NCBI GenBank assembly: GCA_900320845.1
Contig: ONTS01000018.1
Location: forward strand, 1-47,215
DNA length: 47,215 nucleotides
Reading direction: 5' to 3'
From: an uncultured Prevotellaceae bacterium
GTDB taxonomy: Bacteria; Bacteroidota; Bacteroidia; Bacteroidales; Bacteroidaceae
How positions within the stretch are numbered: position 1 is the stretch's first letter; every line of letters starts with the position of its first letter. Shown here piece by piece: positions 16,387-23,526 of the stretch. The translations under genes were made by a program, and so were the position numbers. A model generated the notes under the pieces. The model made no database searches and was not told where the DNA came from. It saw nothing but the letters and a program-made list of their open reading frames with translations.

Positions 16387-16566
16387 ATGACAGCAGAAGA
16401 ATATTACCAGAAAGGTAATGAATACCGCAAGCAGGGCAACTACAAAGAAGCCCTCAACTGCTACATGGCAGCCATAGAGCTGGACCCGAAGAGCCCCGCC
16501 GTGCATGCCAAAGAGATGATAGACAATATTATGGGATACTACTGCAAGGACTATTATAACCCCTGA
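16387..16566 (+). CDS. Small TPR-repeat protein (59 residues)
   Basis: A short gene with ATG at 16387 and TGA at 16564-16566. The product contains one clear tetratricopeptide helix pair: AEEYYQKGNEYRKQGNYKEALNCYMAAIELDPKSP, which matches the TPR pattern of conserved G/Y/A/P positions. A short helical tail ending GYYCKDYYNP follows. It is cytoplasmic, with no signal peptide. It begins 46 bases after folD. Single TPR units usually mediate protein contacts, but no partner can be named. Coding status is supported by TPR conservation rather than length. Confidence 0.8.
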   Translation: MTAEEYYQKGNEYRKQGNYKEALNCYMAAIELDPKSPAVHAKEMIDNIMGYYCKDYYNP

Positions 16567-16623
16567 TGAAAGCAGTCGTACACCCTTGAACAAAGGAAAA
16601 GGAGAAAAAAACAACGCAAATAA

Positions 16624-16654
16624 TTTGTACAAACAAAAAATAGACATACCTTTG
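16624..16654 (+). promoter_or_regulatory. Promoter of tRNA-Phe
   Basis: -33 TTTG (16624-16627), 19 bases, -7 TACCTTTG (16647-16654). This is the clearest consensus promoter in the window. The transcript would carry about 49 bases before the mature tRNA. Confidence 0.8.
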
Positions 16655-16708
16655 CAAACGCAATTCATCTGAACACCGCAAGGTGAACAGCCGTTTTGCA
16701 ACGAGAAT

Positions 16709-16781
16709 GGTGCCTTAGCTCAGTTGGTAGAGCATCGGACTGAAAATCCGTGTGTCCCCGGTTCGATTCCTGGAGGTACCA
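16709..16781 (+). tRNA. tRNA-Phe (anticodon GAA)
   Basis: 73 bases forming a full cloverleaf. The acceptor stem GGTGCCT pairs with AGGTACC (one G-T pair), the D arm is GCTC...GAGC, the anticodon loop is CTGAAAA with anticodon GAA, and the T arm contains GGTTCGATTCC. The discriminator is A at 16781. The 3' CCA is not encoded (ACCC follows) and must be added after transcription. Confidence 0.97.
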
Positions 16782-16796
16782 CCCCTCCTTTCATTA

Positions 16797-16829
16797 GCCC
16801 GGTAAAAGGTTTTGACCTTAGCCGGGTTT
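16797..16829 (+). terminator. Hairpin terminator after tRNA-Phe
   Basis: An outer stem CCCGG/CCGGG encloses an inner stem AAGGT/ACCTT with loop TTTG, followed by GTTTCCTT. The T run is short. Confidence 0.6.
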
Positions 16830-16877
16830 CCTTATGTCCTGTGGCGAACGCTGTTGTGAGCAAGGCATAAGGAACAG

Positions 16878-17567
16878 TCACTGCCCCTGAATACGTATGG
16901 TGTCGCCCTCGATTACGAGGCTACGGGCTCCGTCGAGGTGCGTTTGCAGCTCATCGGCATCGATGTAGTGTACCTTCAGCGCCGAAGAACGCGGATAGCG
17001 GCTGAAGAAGATGTCATCGGAAGCATAGAGGATGACGTCTGTCACGTCGCTCACGGTGCGCACATGGTGACAGTAGCGTACGATGGAGGCAACCACACGG
17101 GGCAATACCTTGATGCCCTTCCTGCCGTCGCGGAAACGTACTACGGCTACGATGCGCCAGACGCGACGCTGGTCGAGCAGCTGTTCGCGCTGGGTAGCAG
17201 TGCCGCGGAAGCTGATGGTGATGTGACGGTGGTGCTGGCGGTTGATGTCGTCCATCATCTGACGAAAGCGTGGGCCGTGAGAAGAGCGGTCGCTAAGGCG
17301 GTTGACGGCGATGTAGTAGTGTATCATCTCATGCAGCAGGATGTCTTCCACCTCCTGTTCGGGCAAATCGATGCGCGTGTTGATGCGCAGTCGGAAGTCG
17401 TAGTACTCCACCTTGCCGTACCATGTGCGGCGCTTGCGGTAGGTGCATTTGCCGAGGAAGGTCTTAGCATTCGACATGCAGATGGCTACGGGAGGCAGCT
17501 TGCCACCGAACATCTGGCGGTTGAACACCTGGAAACGCTCTTCTATAAACGACTGGGTTGGAATCAT
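16878..17567 (-). CDS. SprT-like zinc metalloprotein
   Basis: 229 residues from the ATG at 17567. The SprT-like core is in the first half: FIEERFQVFNRQMFGGKLPP, LGKCTYRK, and the zinc motif HEMIHYYI (HExxH, near residue 87), with a further histidine in SSHGPRF (near 104). SprT/Spartan family members are metalloproteases that act on DNA-protein crosslinks in eukaryotes; bacterial relatives are little studied. The C-terminal half (about 130-229) is not the usual zinc ribbon and I do not recognise it. The long in-frame extension up to 17912 is rejected because a -7 box TACCTTTG lies at 17609-17616 and the extension crosses a hairpin terminator at 17679-17715. Confidence 0.82.
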   Translation of the reverse strand: MIPTQSFIEERFQVFNRQMFGGKLPPVAICMSNAKTFLGKCTYRKRRTWYGKVEYYDFRLRINTRIDLPEQEVEDILLHEMIHYYIAVNRLSDRSSHGPRFRQMMDDINRQHHRHITISFRGTATQREQLLDQRRVWRIVAVVRFRDGRKGIKVLPRVVASIVRYCHHVRTVSDVTDVILYASDDIFFSRYPRSSALKVHYIDADELQTHLDGARSLVIEGDTIRIQGQ

Positions 17568-17608
17568 ATCCTGACAATCAGGCAAACGACGATGATGAGT
17601 TGCCCCGA

Positions 17609-17616
17609 CAAAGGTA
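17609..17616 (-). promoter_or_regulatory. -7 box of the SprT-like gene
   Basis: TACCTTTG on the minus strand, 41 bases before the ATG at 17567. No TTTG at the usual -33 spacing. Confidence 0.5.
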
Positions 17617-17678
17617 AGATGTTTTTCTGTCAAAAATGACTGTTCCCCATGCCTTGCTGCATGGGCATAACAATAAGC

Positions 17679-17715
17679 AACAACCGTGTCGGCACGAGTG
17701 TGCGACACGGTTGTT
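17679..17715 (-). terminator. Hairpin terminator after the VOR gamma-subunit gene
   Basis: Inverted repeat AACAACCGTGTCG / CGACACGGTTGTT with an 11-base loop, located between the vorC stop (17783) and the SprT promoter. The stem is strong; the T tract is modest. Confidence 0.65.
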
Positions 17716-17782
17716 TTGATGGAGTCACCATGTTGCCGCAGCGTGGTGCTTGAGCAACGAGCGTGAGCATTGTGTGAAGGTA

Positions 17783-18325
17783 TTACATCTTCTTGATGAT
17801 TTTTTCGCCCTGGTCCACAGCCTCCATGTTCAGCGGGATGAGCTTGTGGTGGCGTTCGGGCAGTGTCTTGTAGAGTGCTTTCTCCAAGCCGTTGAGTGTC
17901 ACAACGGGGCATACCTGCAACAGACCGCCGAGGACAATCATGTTGAATACTTTTGAGTTTTGCAGTTCTTCAGCCTTGCCAGTAGCATTGATGGCATACA
18001 CCTCAATGTCCTTTCGTGTGGGTGGGTTGATGATGAGCGACTCTTCGTAGATGAGGATGCCGCCGGGCTTGATGCGAGGCTCAAACTTGTCGAGTGACGG
18101 TTGGTTCAACACGATAGCCACATCGTATTTCGACAGGATAGGGGATGACACGCGGTCGTCGCTTACTATCACCGTTACGTTACATGTGCCGCCACGCTGT
18201 TCAGGACCGTAGGCTGGCATCCAAGTCACTTCTTTGTCTTCCATCAGTCCCGAATAAGCCAGAATCTTACCCATGGAGAGTACACCCTGACCACCGAAAC
18301 CGGAAATGATGATTTCTTTTTTCAT
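17783..18325 (-). CDS. vorC: 2-oxoacid:ferredoxin oxidoreductase, gamma subunit (VOR/KOR type)
   Basis: 180 residues, a complete gamma subunit: GFGGQGVLSMGKILA near the start, YGPEQRGGTCNVTVI, VLNQPSLDKFEP and PGGILIYEES. With the alpha, beta and ferredoxin-like subunits it oxidatively decarboxylates a 2-oxoacid (likely branched-chain, or 2-oxoglutarate) to the acyl-CoA while reducing ferredoxin. Unusually, it does not adjoin the other subunit genes. Two AT-rich genes, a protease and a lipoprotein, lie between vorC and the beta subunit gene. The protease stop is only 21 bases upstream, so vorC is probably read from the protease transcript or by read-through. I see no promoter of its own. Substrate assignment is inferred. 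Confidence 0.93.
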   Translation of the reverse strand: MKKEIIISGFGGQGVLSMGKILAYSGLMEDKEVTWMPAYGPEQRGGTCNVTVIVSDDRVSSPILSKYDVAIVLNQPSLDKFEPRIKPGGILIYEESLIINPPTRKDIEVYAINATGKAEELQNSKVFNMIVLGGLLQVCPVVTLNGLEKALYKTLPERHHKLIPLNMEAVDQGEKIIKKM

Positions 18326-18346
18326 TGTTGTATTGTTTGTTGATAG

Positions 18347-20002
18347 TTAAAATAAATTATAATCGTTTATTGAAAAGTACACACGTGCTGTCAGTACCGT
18401 ACTGGTCTCGCCGCTTCCGACAAAACTTACCACACACGTACTGTCTGCACCAGGTGTTACACTGAAATCAGTGGTATTGGAAAGGCTCCACTGTATAGTA
18501 TATATCGAGGGGACACCTGTAAGTGTGTAAGTGTTGGCATTGCAGATGACAGGATCGCCTACAATTTCAGCCTGTAGTCCTGGCGGATAGCTGCCGTCCA
18601 TTGTCGTTGCACCGGTGTTGTTGGGGTCAAGCCAGTATCTAAGTTGATTACTCGTCATCCCACCTCCAAGCCATGAAATACTGAACTTGCCAAACAAGGC
18701 ATCTGTATTATTGCATGGATTATCATGTGCAATCCCTCCATGTAATTGCCCTACTACCCTTTTATTTTGATTAAGGATAGGAGCACCCGATGAGCCTCCT
18801 TCAGTAATTCCTTCATCAAAATAGACTTTCCAATGATCATTAGATTGGCTAGTGTATCCATAATTATCTTGCCATTTTGAAGATTGGAAAGAACTATTTT
18901 CAATGGATATTTTCATAACGTCTCCTTTAGGATGATGAATGCACGCCCCACTCGTTGGTGTAGAGCCACTTCTGTCCCAACCTAAATAATAAAGGTAAGG
19001 ATTGTTTTTTACATTCTCATTTAATTTCAGCAAAGCAAAATCTGTATGGTCTCGTCCCCAAGATGCGGTATAAGAAAGACCACTATACGTTACACTTGTA
19101 GATAATGTATTTCCTTCACAAGTCGCTTTTTTATAATTAAATTTAATGGAGATATCTGATATAGCTATCTTCTCCATGAGTGAAATCTCGTTATTATCAT
19201 CTAAATCAATAGAATGAAATGCTGTCAAAAAATAGGGTGTGAATGATCTGTCTGTGGACATTAAAAGACTCCCTGTCCCTCTTACATATCCATTACTTTC
19301 CAATAAAATTCCTACTGCATTCGATTCATTACTATAAACGGGCTTGCATGCCACATCAATATTGCAACTACTGGCATCTCCAAAAGATCTAAATACATCA
19401 GATTTTTCCTGTCCTAAAGAAATATCTCGATAGCCATATATTGCTTTCTCGATGGTAATTCTGGATACCCCTCTTACCTCTTCGGGCTCATATAAAAATA
19501 TTGTCGCACTTGACCCAGGAAGCAAGTCTGTCAAAATATTGCCATTCTTGTTGACACACTGTTGAGTGATGTTACCAATCATCACATTCTTTTCCCTGTT
19601 GAAAATAAAAATATATGCACCATCAGGGAGTCTTACATCGGTAAATAGAAAATTTAGGAATTTTGATTCTGAAGCAGTTATAGTTAATGCCCAAAGTCTT
19701 CCTTGCTCTGTATTATACCAAGTACCATCCTGAAAGGAATAGTTTGTTTCAAAAGGTATTCCATAACGAAATATATCTTGGTGTGTTTTGTCAGTTTCGT
19801 CCTCCTCTAATAATACCTTTTGTATATTAAAAGAAGGAAGTTTTTTAAATGGAACATTGGATGTGTATTCTGACAATTTAAGATTTCTTTGTGTCCAAAA
19901 TCCACAATCTTTTTCAATATATATAGTCTCAACTTGCGCAAAAGTAACAAAAGAAACAAAGGAGAATAATAGGAATAACAAATATTTGGTGTGAGCATTC
20001 AT
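18347..20002 (-). CDS. Secreted S1-family serine protease (lysyl-endopeptidase-like) with a shortened C-terminal PKD/Ig-like domain
   Basis: 551 residues from the ATG at 20002, with signal peptide MNAHTKYLLFLLFSFVSFVTFAQ. The chymotrypsin-fold triad is complete: H263 in FLTAFHS, D321 in HTDFALLKL, S405 in EGGSSGAPIL, and GQLHGG follows as the substrate-pocket segment. An N-terminal region (about 24-200) precedes the protease domain. Residues about 475-545 resemble a PKD/Ig-like repeat (TYTLTGVPSIYTIQWSLS), but the protein stops within or just after it (ending VYFSINDYNLF) with no secretion-sorting domain, which suggests truncation. The gene is much more AT-rich than its neighbours except for its last 280 bases. 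It forms a unit with the lipoprotein gene 19 bases upstream. The longer ORF start at 20104 is rejected, as it overlaps that gene and lacks a signal peptide. Confidence 0.88.
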   Translation of the reverse strand: MNAHTKYLLFLLFSFVSFVTFAQVETIYIEKDCGFWTQRNLKLSEYTSNVPFKKLPSFNIQKVLLEEDETDKTHQDIFRYGIPFETNYSFQDGTWYNTEQGRLWALTITASESKFLNFLFTDVRLPDGAYIFIFNREKNVMIGNITQQCVNKNGNILTDLLPGSSATIFLYEPEEVRGVSRITIEKAIYGYRDISLGQEKSDVFRSFGDASSCNIDVACKPVYSNESNAVGILLESNGYVRGTGSLLMSTDRSFTPYFLTAFHSIDLDDNNEISLMEKIAISDISIKFNYKKATCEGNTLSTSVTYSGLSYTASWGRDHTDFALLKLNENVKNNPYLYYLGWDRSGSTPTSGACIHHPKGDVMKISIENSSFQSSKWQDNYGYTSQSNDHWKVYFDEGITEGGSSGAPILNQNKRVVGQLHGGIAHDNPCNNTDALFGKFSISWLGGGMTSNQLRYWLDPNNTGATTMDGSYPPGLQAEIVGDPVICNANTYTLTGVPSIYTIQWSLSNTTDFSVTPGADSTCVVSFVGSGETSTVLTARVYFSINDYNLF

Positions 20003-20021
20003 AATGATTTCATGTTTAAAA

Positions 20022-20732
20022 TTACTTTTCAACAACAAATTCCATACGAATAGGATATGTAACTCCCTTGCCGATATTAATATTGAATTCACTGTAGTAT
20101 TCACCTACAGGAAGTGGTAAGTTATTGCAATCATCACCAAAAGCATAGCCATAACTACGTCGAATAAGTCCGTAATCAAAGGTAACGGATATTGGATTAC
20201 CAAGCCAACCTTTAACCCATCTAACTATACCGCCATCAACTCCACCATACAATGCATCATTTTGGGGATAAATAAGTGTACGGTAGTTACCTTCCCTTGT
20301 TATAGGCAAAGTAAGAGATGGCAAATAAGGATATCCGATAAATTTACCATCTTTAGAATGAACGTTAAATATTCCTGACTGCATATCACGACCGTCCCAA
20401 ACAGGTGTCGGAAACAAACGGGGGGCAGAGTCACGTTCGCCTGCAACATAAATAATCGTATCAGTAAGATTGCGGAACTCAATATTGAATATAATATCTT
20501 CACCGTATTTGAACACATTTGTCTGCTTGCCGTCAGAGTTATATAGATTATAGATAATAATCAATCCCTCCTTAGGCATAACGGTCGGGTTTACCGCGAC
20601 GGGACAGTTGGGCGCATCTATGGGCTTTCCTAATGGGCGAACTGCCACACTTTCTTCATCTTCATCACCACAGCTGATGAATGTCCACGAGACCAGCAGT
20701 ATGGCAAGCACTAAAAACAGAAACTTCTTCAT
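20022..20732 (-). CDS. Surface lipoprotein of unknown function next to the protease
   Basis: 236 residues with a lipoprotein signal peptide; the lipobox is FISC with C21 as the lipidated residue, followed by an acidic GDEDEE stretch, a feature linked to surface export in Bacteroidetes. The central part (VFKYGEDIIFNIEFRNLTDTIIYV) looks like a beta-sandwich strand pair and faintly resembles BsuPI-type proteinase inhibitor domains, but this is a weak impression only. The gene is AT-rich like the protease gene, starts just upstream of it (19-base gap), and shares its insertion between VOR subunit genes. It may be an inhibitor, anchor or partner for the protease. No family is firmly recognised. 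Confidence 0.8.
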   Translation of the reverse strand: MKKFLFLVLAILLVSWTFISCGDEDEESVAVRPLGKPIDAPNCPVAVNPTVMPKEGLIIIYNLYNSDGKQTNVFKYGEDIIFNIEFRNLTDTIIYVAGERDSAPRLFPTPVWDGRDMQSGIFNVHSKDGKFIGYPYLPSLTLPITREGNYRTLIYPQNDALYGGVDGGIVRWVKGWLGNPISVTFDYGLIRRSYGYAFGDDCNNLPLPVGEYYSEFNINIGKGVTYPIRMEFVVEK

Positions 20733-20942
20733 ATCATTTAGGGTTAAAGATTAAACATATTTTTTATCGTTTGCAACGGATGTTGTCCGATTATTAAAGT
20801 ATCAGCACCTTACAGGTGTGGTTAGGGGAATTTTTAGAGGTTGTGTTTTGTTCGTTCGGTATGGTTGTCTTGAGTCACTATACACTCCTTTTATATATAG
20901 AACCTACCTTTAGTGAGTGTCTGTTTTTATAATTTTTCACCC

Positions 20943-20976
20943 AACCCCTCCCCTCCCCGGATGATGGGAAGGGGAG
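20943..20976 (-). terminator. GC-rich hairpin after the VOR beta-subunit gene
   Basis: CTCCCCTCCC pairs with GGGAAGGGGAG (one mismatch) around a short loop, just downstream of the beta-subunit stop (20992). There is no T tract. If it stops transcription, vorC is cut off from the vorD-vorB-vorA transcript. Confidence 0.5.
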
Positions 20977-20991
20977 AGTCAGGTGTGTCGT

Positions 20992-21762
20992 TTATCCTTC
21001 TGTGGTGTCTTTGAGGTCTCCCTTCTCGTAGAAGGCGAACATGTTCTCTTTCATCCACTCGTTAGCTTTTGCGGGTGAGAGTTTCCATCCGCTGTTGCAG
21101 GTGCTGACGATCTCTACGAGACTTGAGCCCTTGCCTGCCATCGATGCTTCGAAGGCTTTGCGCAATGCTTTCTTCGCCTTGAGGATAGAGGGTACGCTTT
21201 CCACGCTCTGACGGGTGACATAGCATGTGCCTTCCATCATGGCTGCCATCTCGGTTATCTTCAAGGGATATCCGTGCAGGTCGGGCTGGCGGCCGTAAGG
21301 ACATGTGGCTGTCTTCTGTCCGAGCAGTGTAGTAGGTGCCATCTGTCCGCCGGTCATGCCGTAGATGGCGTTGTTGATGAAGATGATGACAATGTTTTCA
21401 CCGCGGTTGAGTGCGTGAATCGACTCTGCGGTACCGATACATGCCAAGTCGCCGTCACCCTGATAGGTGAACACCAGACGGTCGGGCCACAGGCGCTTGA
21501 TGGCTGTTGCCACAGCGGGAGCGCGTCCGTGAGCGGCTTCCTGCCAGTCGATGTCAATGTAACGGTAGGCGAAGACGGAGCATCCTACGGGTGAAACACC
21601 TACGGACTTTTCTTCCATGCCCATTTCTTCAATCACTTCTGCGACAAGCTTGTGAACCACTCCGTGCGAGCATCCGGGGCAGTAGTGCATCATCACGTCG
21701 TTCATCAAGGTCGGTTTCTTGTACACCAGGTTCTCCGGTGCAATGATATTGTTGTTTTCCAT
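20992..21762 (-). CDS. vorA: 2-oxoacid:ferredoxin oxidoreductase, beta (thiamine-pyrophosphate) subunit
   Basis: 256 residues, normal for a beta subunit. Seen: the YCPGCSHGVVHK motif near residue 27, SPVGCSVF, HGRAPAVATAIK, the TPP-binding GDGDLACIGTAE, and NAIYGMTGGQMAPTT. It binds TPP and, with the alpha subunit, performs decarboxylation of the 2-oxoacid. Its ATG overlaps the alpha-subunit stop by one base (TAATG at 21760-21764), indicating tight translational coupling. The next gene in the usual operon order, vorC, is displaced by 2.7 kb. 2-oxoisovalerate versus 2-oxoglutarate specificity cannot be settled from the sequence alone. Confidence 0.94.
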   Translation of the reverse strand: MENNNIIAPENLVYKKPTLMNDVMMHYCPGCSHGVVHKLVAEVIEEMGMEEKSVGVSPVGCSVFAYRYIDIDWQEAAHGRAPAVATAIKRLWPDRLVFTYQGDGDLACIGTAESIHALNRGENIVIIFINNAIYGMTGGQMAPTTLLGQKTATCPYGRQPDLHGYPLKITEMAAMMEGTCYVTRQSVESVPSILKAKKALRKAFEASMAGKGSSLVEIVSTCNSGWKLSPAKANEWMKENMFAFYEKGDLKDTTEG

Positions 21763-22847
21763 TACTTCATCAGTTTAGTTTTCAGTGCTTCTACTATCTC
21801 TTCTGGTTCGGGAACCATGCCGCCGAGGCGACCGAAATGCGCTACAGGTACTTCACCGTTGATGGCAAGACGCACGTCTTCTACCATTTGTCCGGCGTTG
21901 ATTTCGCTTACGAGCACGCCTTTCTTGCCGCGTGCTATCTCTGCAATCTGTTTGGTGGGGAAGGGCCATACGGTGATGGGGCGGAACAGTCCCACCTTGA
22001 TGCCTTCTGCACGAGCGTTCTCTATGGCCTGAAGTGCGATGCGGGCAGCGCTTCCGAAGCTTACGATGATGTATTCGGCATCGTCGCAGAATTGTGTCTC
22101 GAAGCGTACTTCATTCTGGCGGATCTCTTCATACTTCTTCTGAAGATGAATGTTGCGCTGTTCCATCACTTCTGACTGCAGCTCCAGTGAGGTGATGATG
22201 TTGGGCTCGCGTCCCTTGGTGCGACCTGTGGTAGCCCACGGGCACTCCTTAATGATTTCCTCTTCGGTGCGGCGGGGTTTCTGTGCCGGCAGCACCACCT
22301 TCTCCATCATCTGACCGATGACACCATCGGAGAGAATCATGGCGGGGTTACGATATTTGAATGCCAGCTCAAAGGCGAGGTCCATGAAGTCGGCCATTTC
22401 CTGTACGGAGTTGGGGCAGAGTGTGATGACATAGTAGTCACCGTTACCGCCACCGCGTGTAGCCTGGAAGTAGTCTCCCTGTGAGGGCTGAATGGTGCCC
22501 AGTCCGGGACCGCCACGCTGTACGTTGACGAACACACCAGGCAGCTCGGCACCTGCCATGTAGGCAATGCCTTCCTGCATCAGTGCGATACCAGGGCTGG
22601 ATGAGGAGGTGAAGGCGCGCTTACCGGCGGCAGCAGCACCGTAGATCATGTTGATAGATGAGGTCTCGCTCTCTGCCTGAAGTACTACCATACCGGTAGT
22701 TTCCCAAGGCTTGAGCTCTGCGAGGGTCTCAAGAACTTCACTCTGCGGGGTGATGGGGTAGCCAAAGTACCCGTCACAGCCGCAACGGATGGCAGCGTGA
22801 GCGATAGCTTCGTTGCCTTTCATCAATTTTACTTCTTGTTCTGCCAT
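21762..22847 (-). CDS. vorB: 2-oxoacid:ferredoxin oxidoreductase, alpha subunit (VorB-like)
   Basis: 361 residues. Family features: KGNEAIAHAAIRCGCDGYFGYPITPQSE at the N-terminus, ESETSSINMIYGAAAAGKRAFTSSSSPG, QRGGPGLGTIQPSQGDYFQATRGG, and a C-terminal domain with GSAARIALQAIENARAEGIKVGLFRP. It pairs with the beta subunit to form the catalytic core. The gene starts five bases after the ferredoxin-type subunit and its stop overlaps the beta-subunit start. The sequence is most like proteins named 3-methyl-2-oxobutanoate dehydrogenase subunit VorB, which supports a role in branched-chain 2-oxoacid oxidation or reverse carboxylation. Confidence 0.94.
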   Translation of the reverse strand: MAEQEVKLMKGNEAIAHAAIRCGCDGYFGYPITPQSEVLETLAELKPWETTGMVVLQAESETSSINMIYGAAAAGKRAFTSSSSPGIALMQEGIAYMAGAELPGVFVNVQRGGPGLGTIQPSQGDYFQATRGGGNGDYYVITLCPNSVQEMADFMDLAFELAFKYRNPAMILSDGVIGQMMEKVVLPAQKPRRTEEEIIKECPWATTGRTKGREPNIITSLELQSEVMEQRNIHLQKKYEEIRQNEVRFETQFCDDAEYIIVSFGSAARIALQAIENARAEGIKVGLFRPITVWPFPTKQIAEIARGKKGVLVSEINAGQMVEDVRLAINGEVPVAHFGRLGGMVPEPEEIVEALKTKLMK

Positions 22848-22852
22848 AACGA

Positions 22853-23083
22853 TTAGTCCTCCATTTTTTTACGATAAACGGTAATACACCCGTCGGGGCA
22901 TACGATGGCGCACGACCGGCATCCGATGCATGCGTCCTGATTCACTGGTTCAACGTACGGATAGCCGTGGACGTTCACCTTGTTTGCCAGGCCAATCACC
23001 TTCTGAGGGCAGGCAATAGCACAAAGCTGACAGCCCTTGCAGCGATCGGTGTTGACCACGATGGCACCTTTGATTTTACTCAT
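22853..23083 (-). CDS. vorD: Ferredoxin-type 2x[4Fe-4S] subunit of the VOR complex
   Basis: 76 residues with two classic four-cysteine cluster motifs: CKGCQLCAIACP (about 15-26) and CIGCRSCAIVCP (about 52-63). It passes electrons from the catalytic subunits to soluble ferredoxin. It is the first gene of the operon and is followed after five bases by vorB. The -7 box at 23201-23208 is the best promoter candidate for the operon. Confidence 0.95.
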   Translation of the reverse strand: MSKIKGAIVVNTDRCKGCQLCAIACPQKVIGLANKVNVHGYPYVEPVNQDACIGCRSCAIVCPDGCITVYRKKMED

Positions 23084-23200
23084 AATGCTTTCTTTTGCGC
23101 CGATGTGCTCTCGTTCAGTCTCATACTAGGGAGAGCTGCAACGGCAGAGGTTAGTATTTTTGAAATAATGATATGTTACATCTATATAATAGAGGCGAAG

Positions 23201-23208
23201 CAAAGTTA
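23201..23208 (-). promoter_or_regulatory. Probable -7 box of the VOR operon
   Basis: TAACTTTG on the minus strand, 118 bases before the vorD ATG. No TTTG lies at the standard spacing, so support is moderate. Confidence 0.4.
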
Positions 23209-23435
23209 CACATTATTTGCCAATCTGTGAGCAATCAAAGTAAAAAAAAGATAATGTGGTCGACACCGCTCGTACATCCTTGAGGTGTGTGTCAATAATA
23301 GTCAGTCAATTAGGGGGTTAGCGGCTGCATGGCGACGGACTTCTGGCAGCTGTGCAGAGGCTGAGAAGGTGGGCAGGCTGCAAGTGCTACCCGAAATTTT
23401 TGCTTGATGATACGAAATAGTTGCCCGAAACAGTA

Positions 23436-23443
23436 TATCTTTG
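23436..23443 (+). promoter_or_regulatory. -7 box of the DUF3089 hydrolase gene
   Basis: TATCTTTG, 83 bases before the ATG at 23527. It argues against the in-frame start at 23404. No good -33 box. Confidence 0.4.
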
Positions 23444-23526
23444 TGTCAGCTACCATCGCTCTTCGTTCCTCATTGAGGTGCGACGGCATGCCGAACGCCC
23501 CGAATCCCCGAGAGCGAGCGGGCAAT

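Larger units (their letters stand above)
23084..23526. other. Divergent intergenic region between the VOR operon and the DUF3089 gene
   Basis: 443 bases. It holds the VOR -7 box (23201-23208), a plus-strand -7 box (23436-23443), and no other structure I can support. Confidence 0.6.

Noticed and set aside
17567-17912. N-terminal extension of the SprT-like protein to 17912
   Set aside because: The extension crosses a hairpin terminator and the -7 box at 17609-17616 and is low-complexity Arg/His/Thr-rich, unlike the family.
20002-20104. Upstream start of the serine protease at 20104
   Set aside because: It would overlap the lipoprotein gene and hide the signal peptide that begins at 20002.
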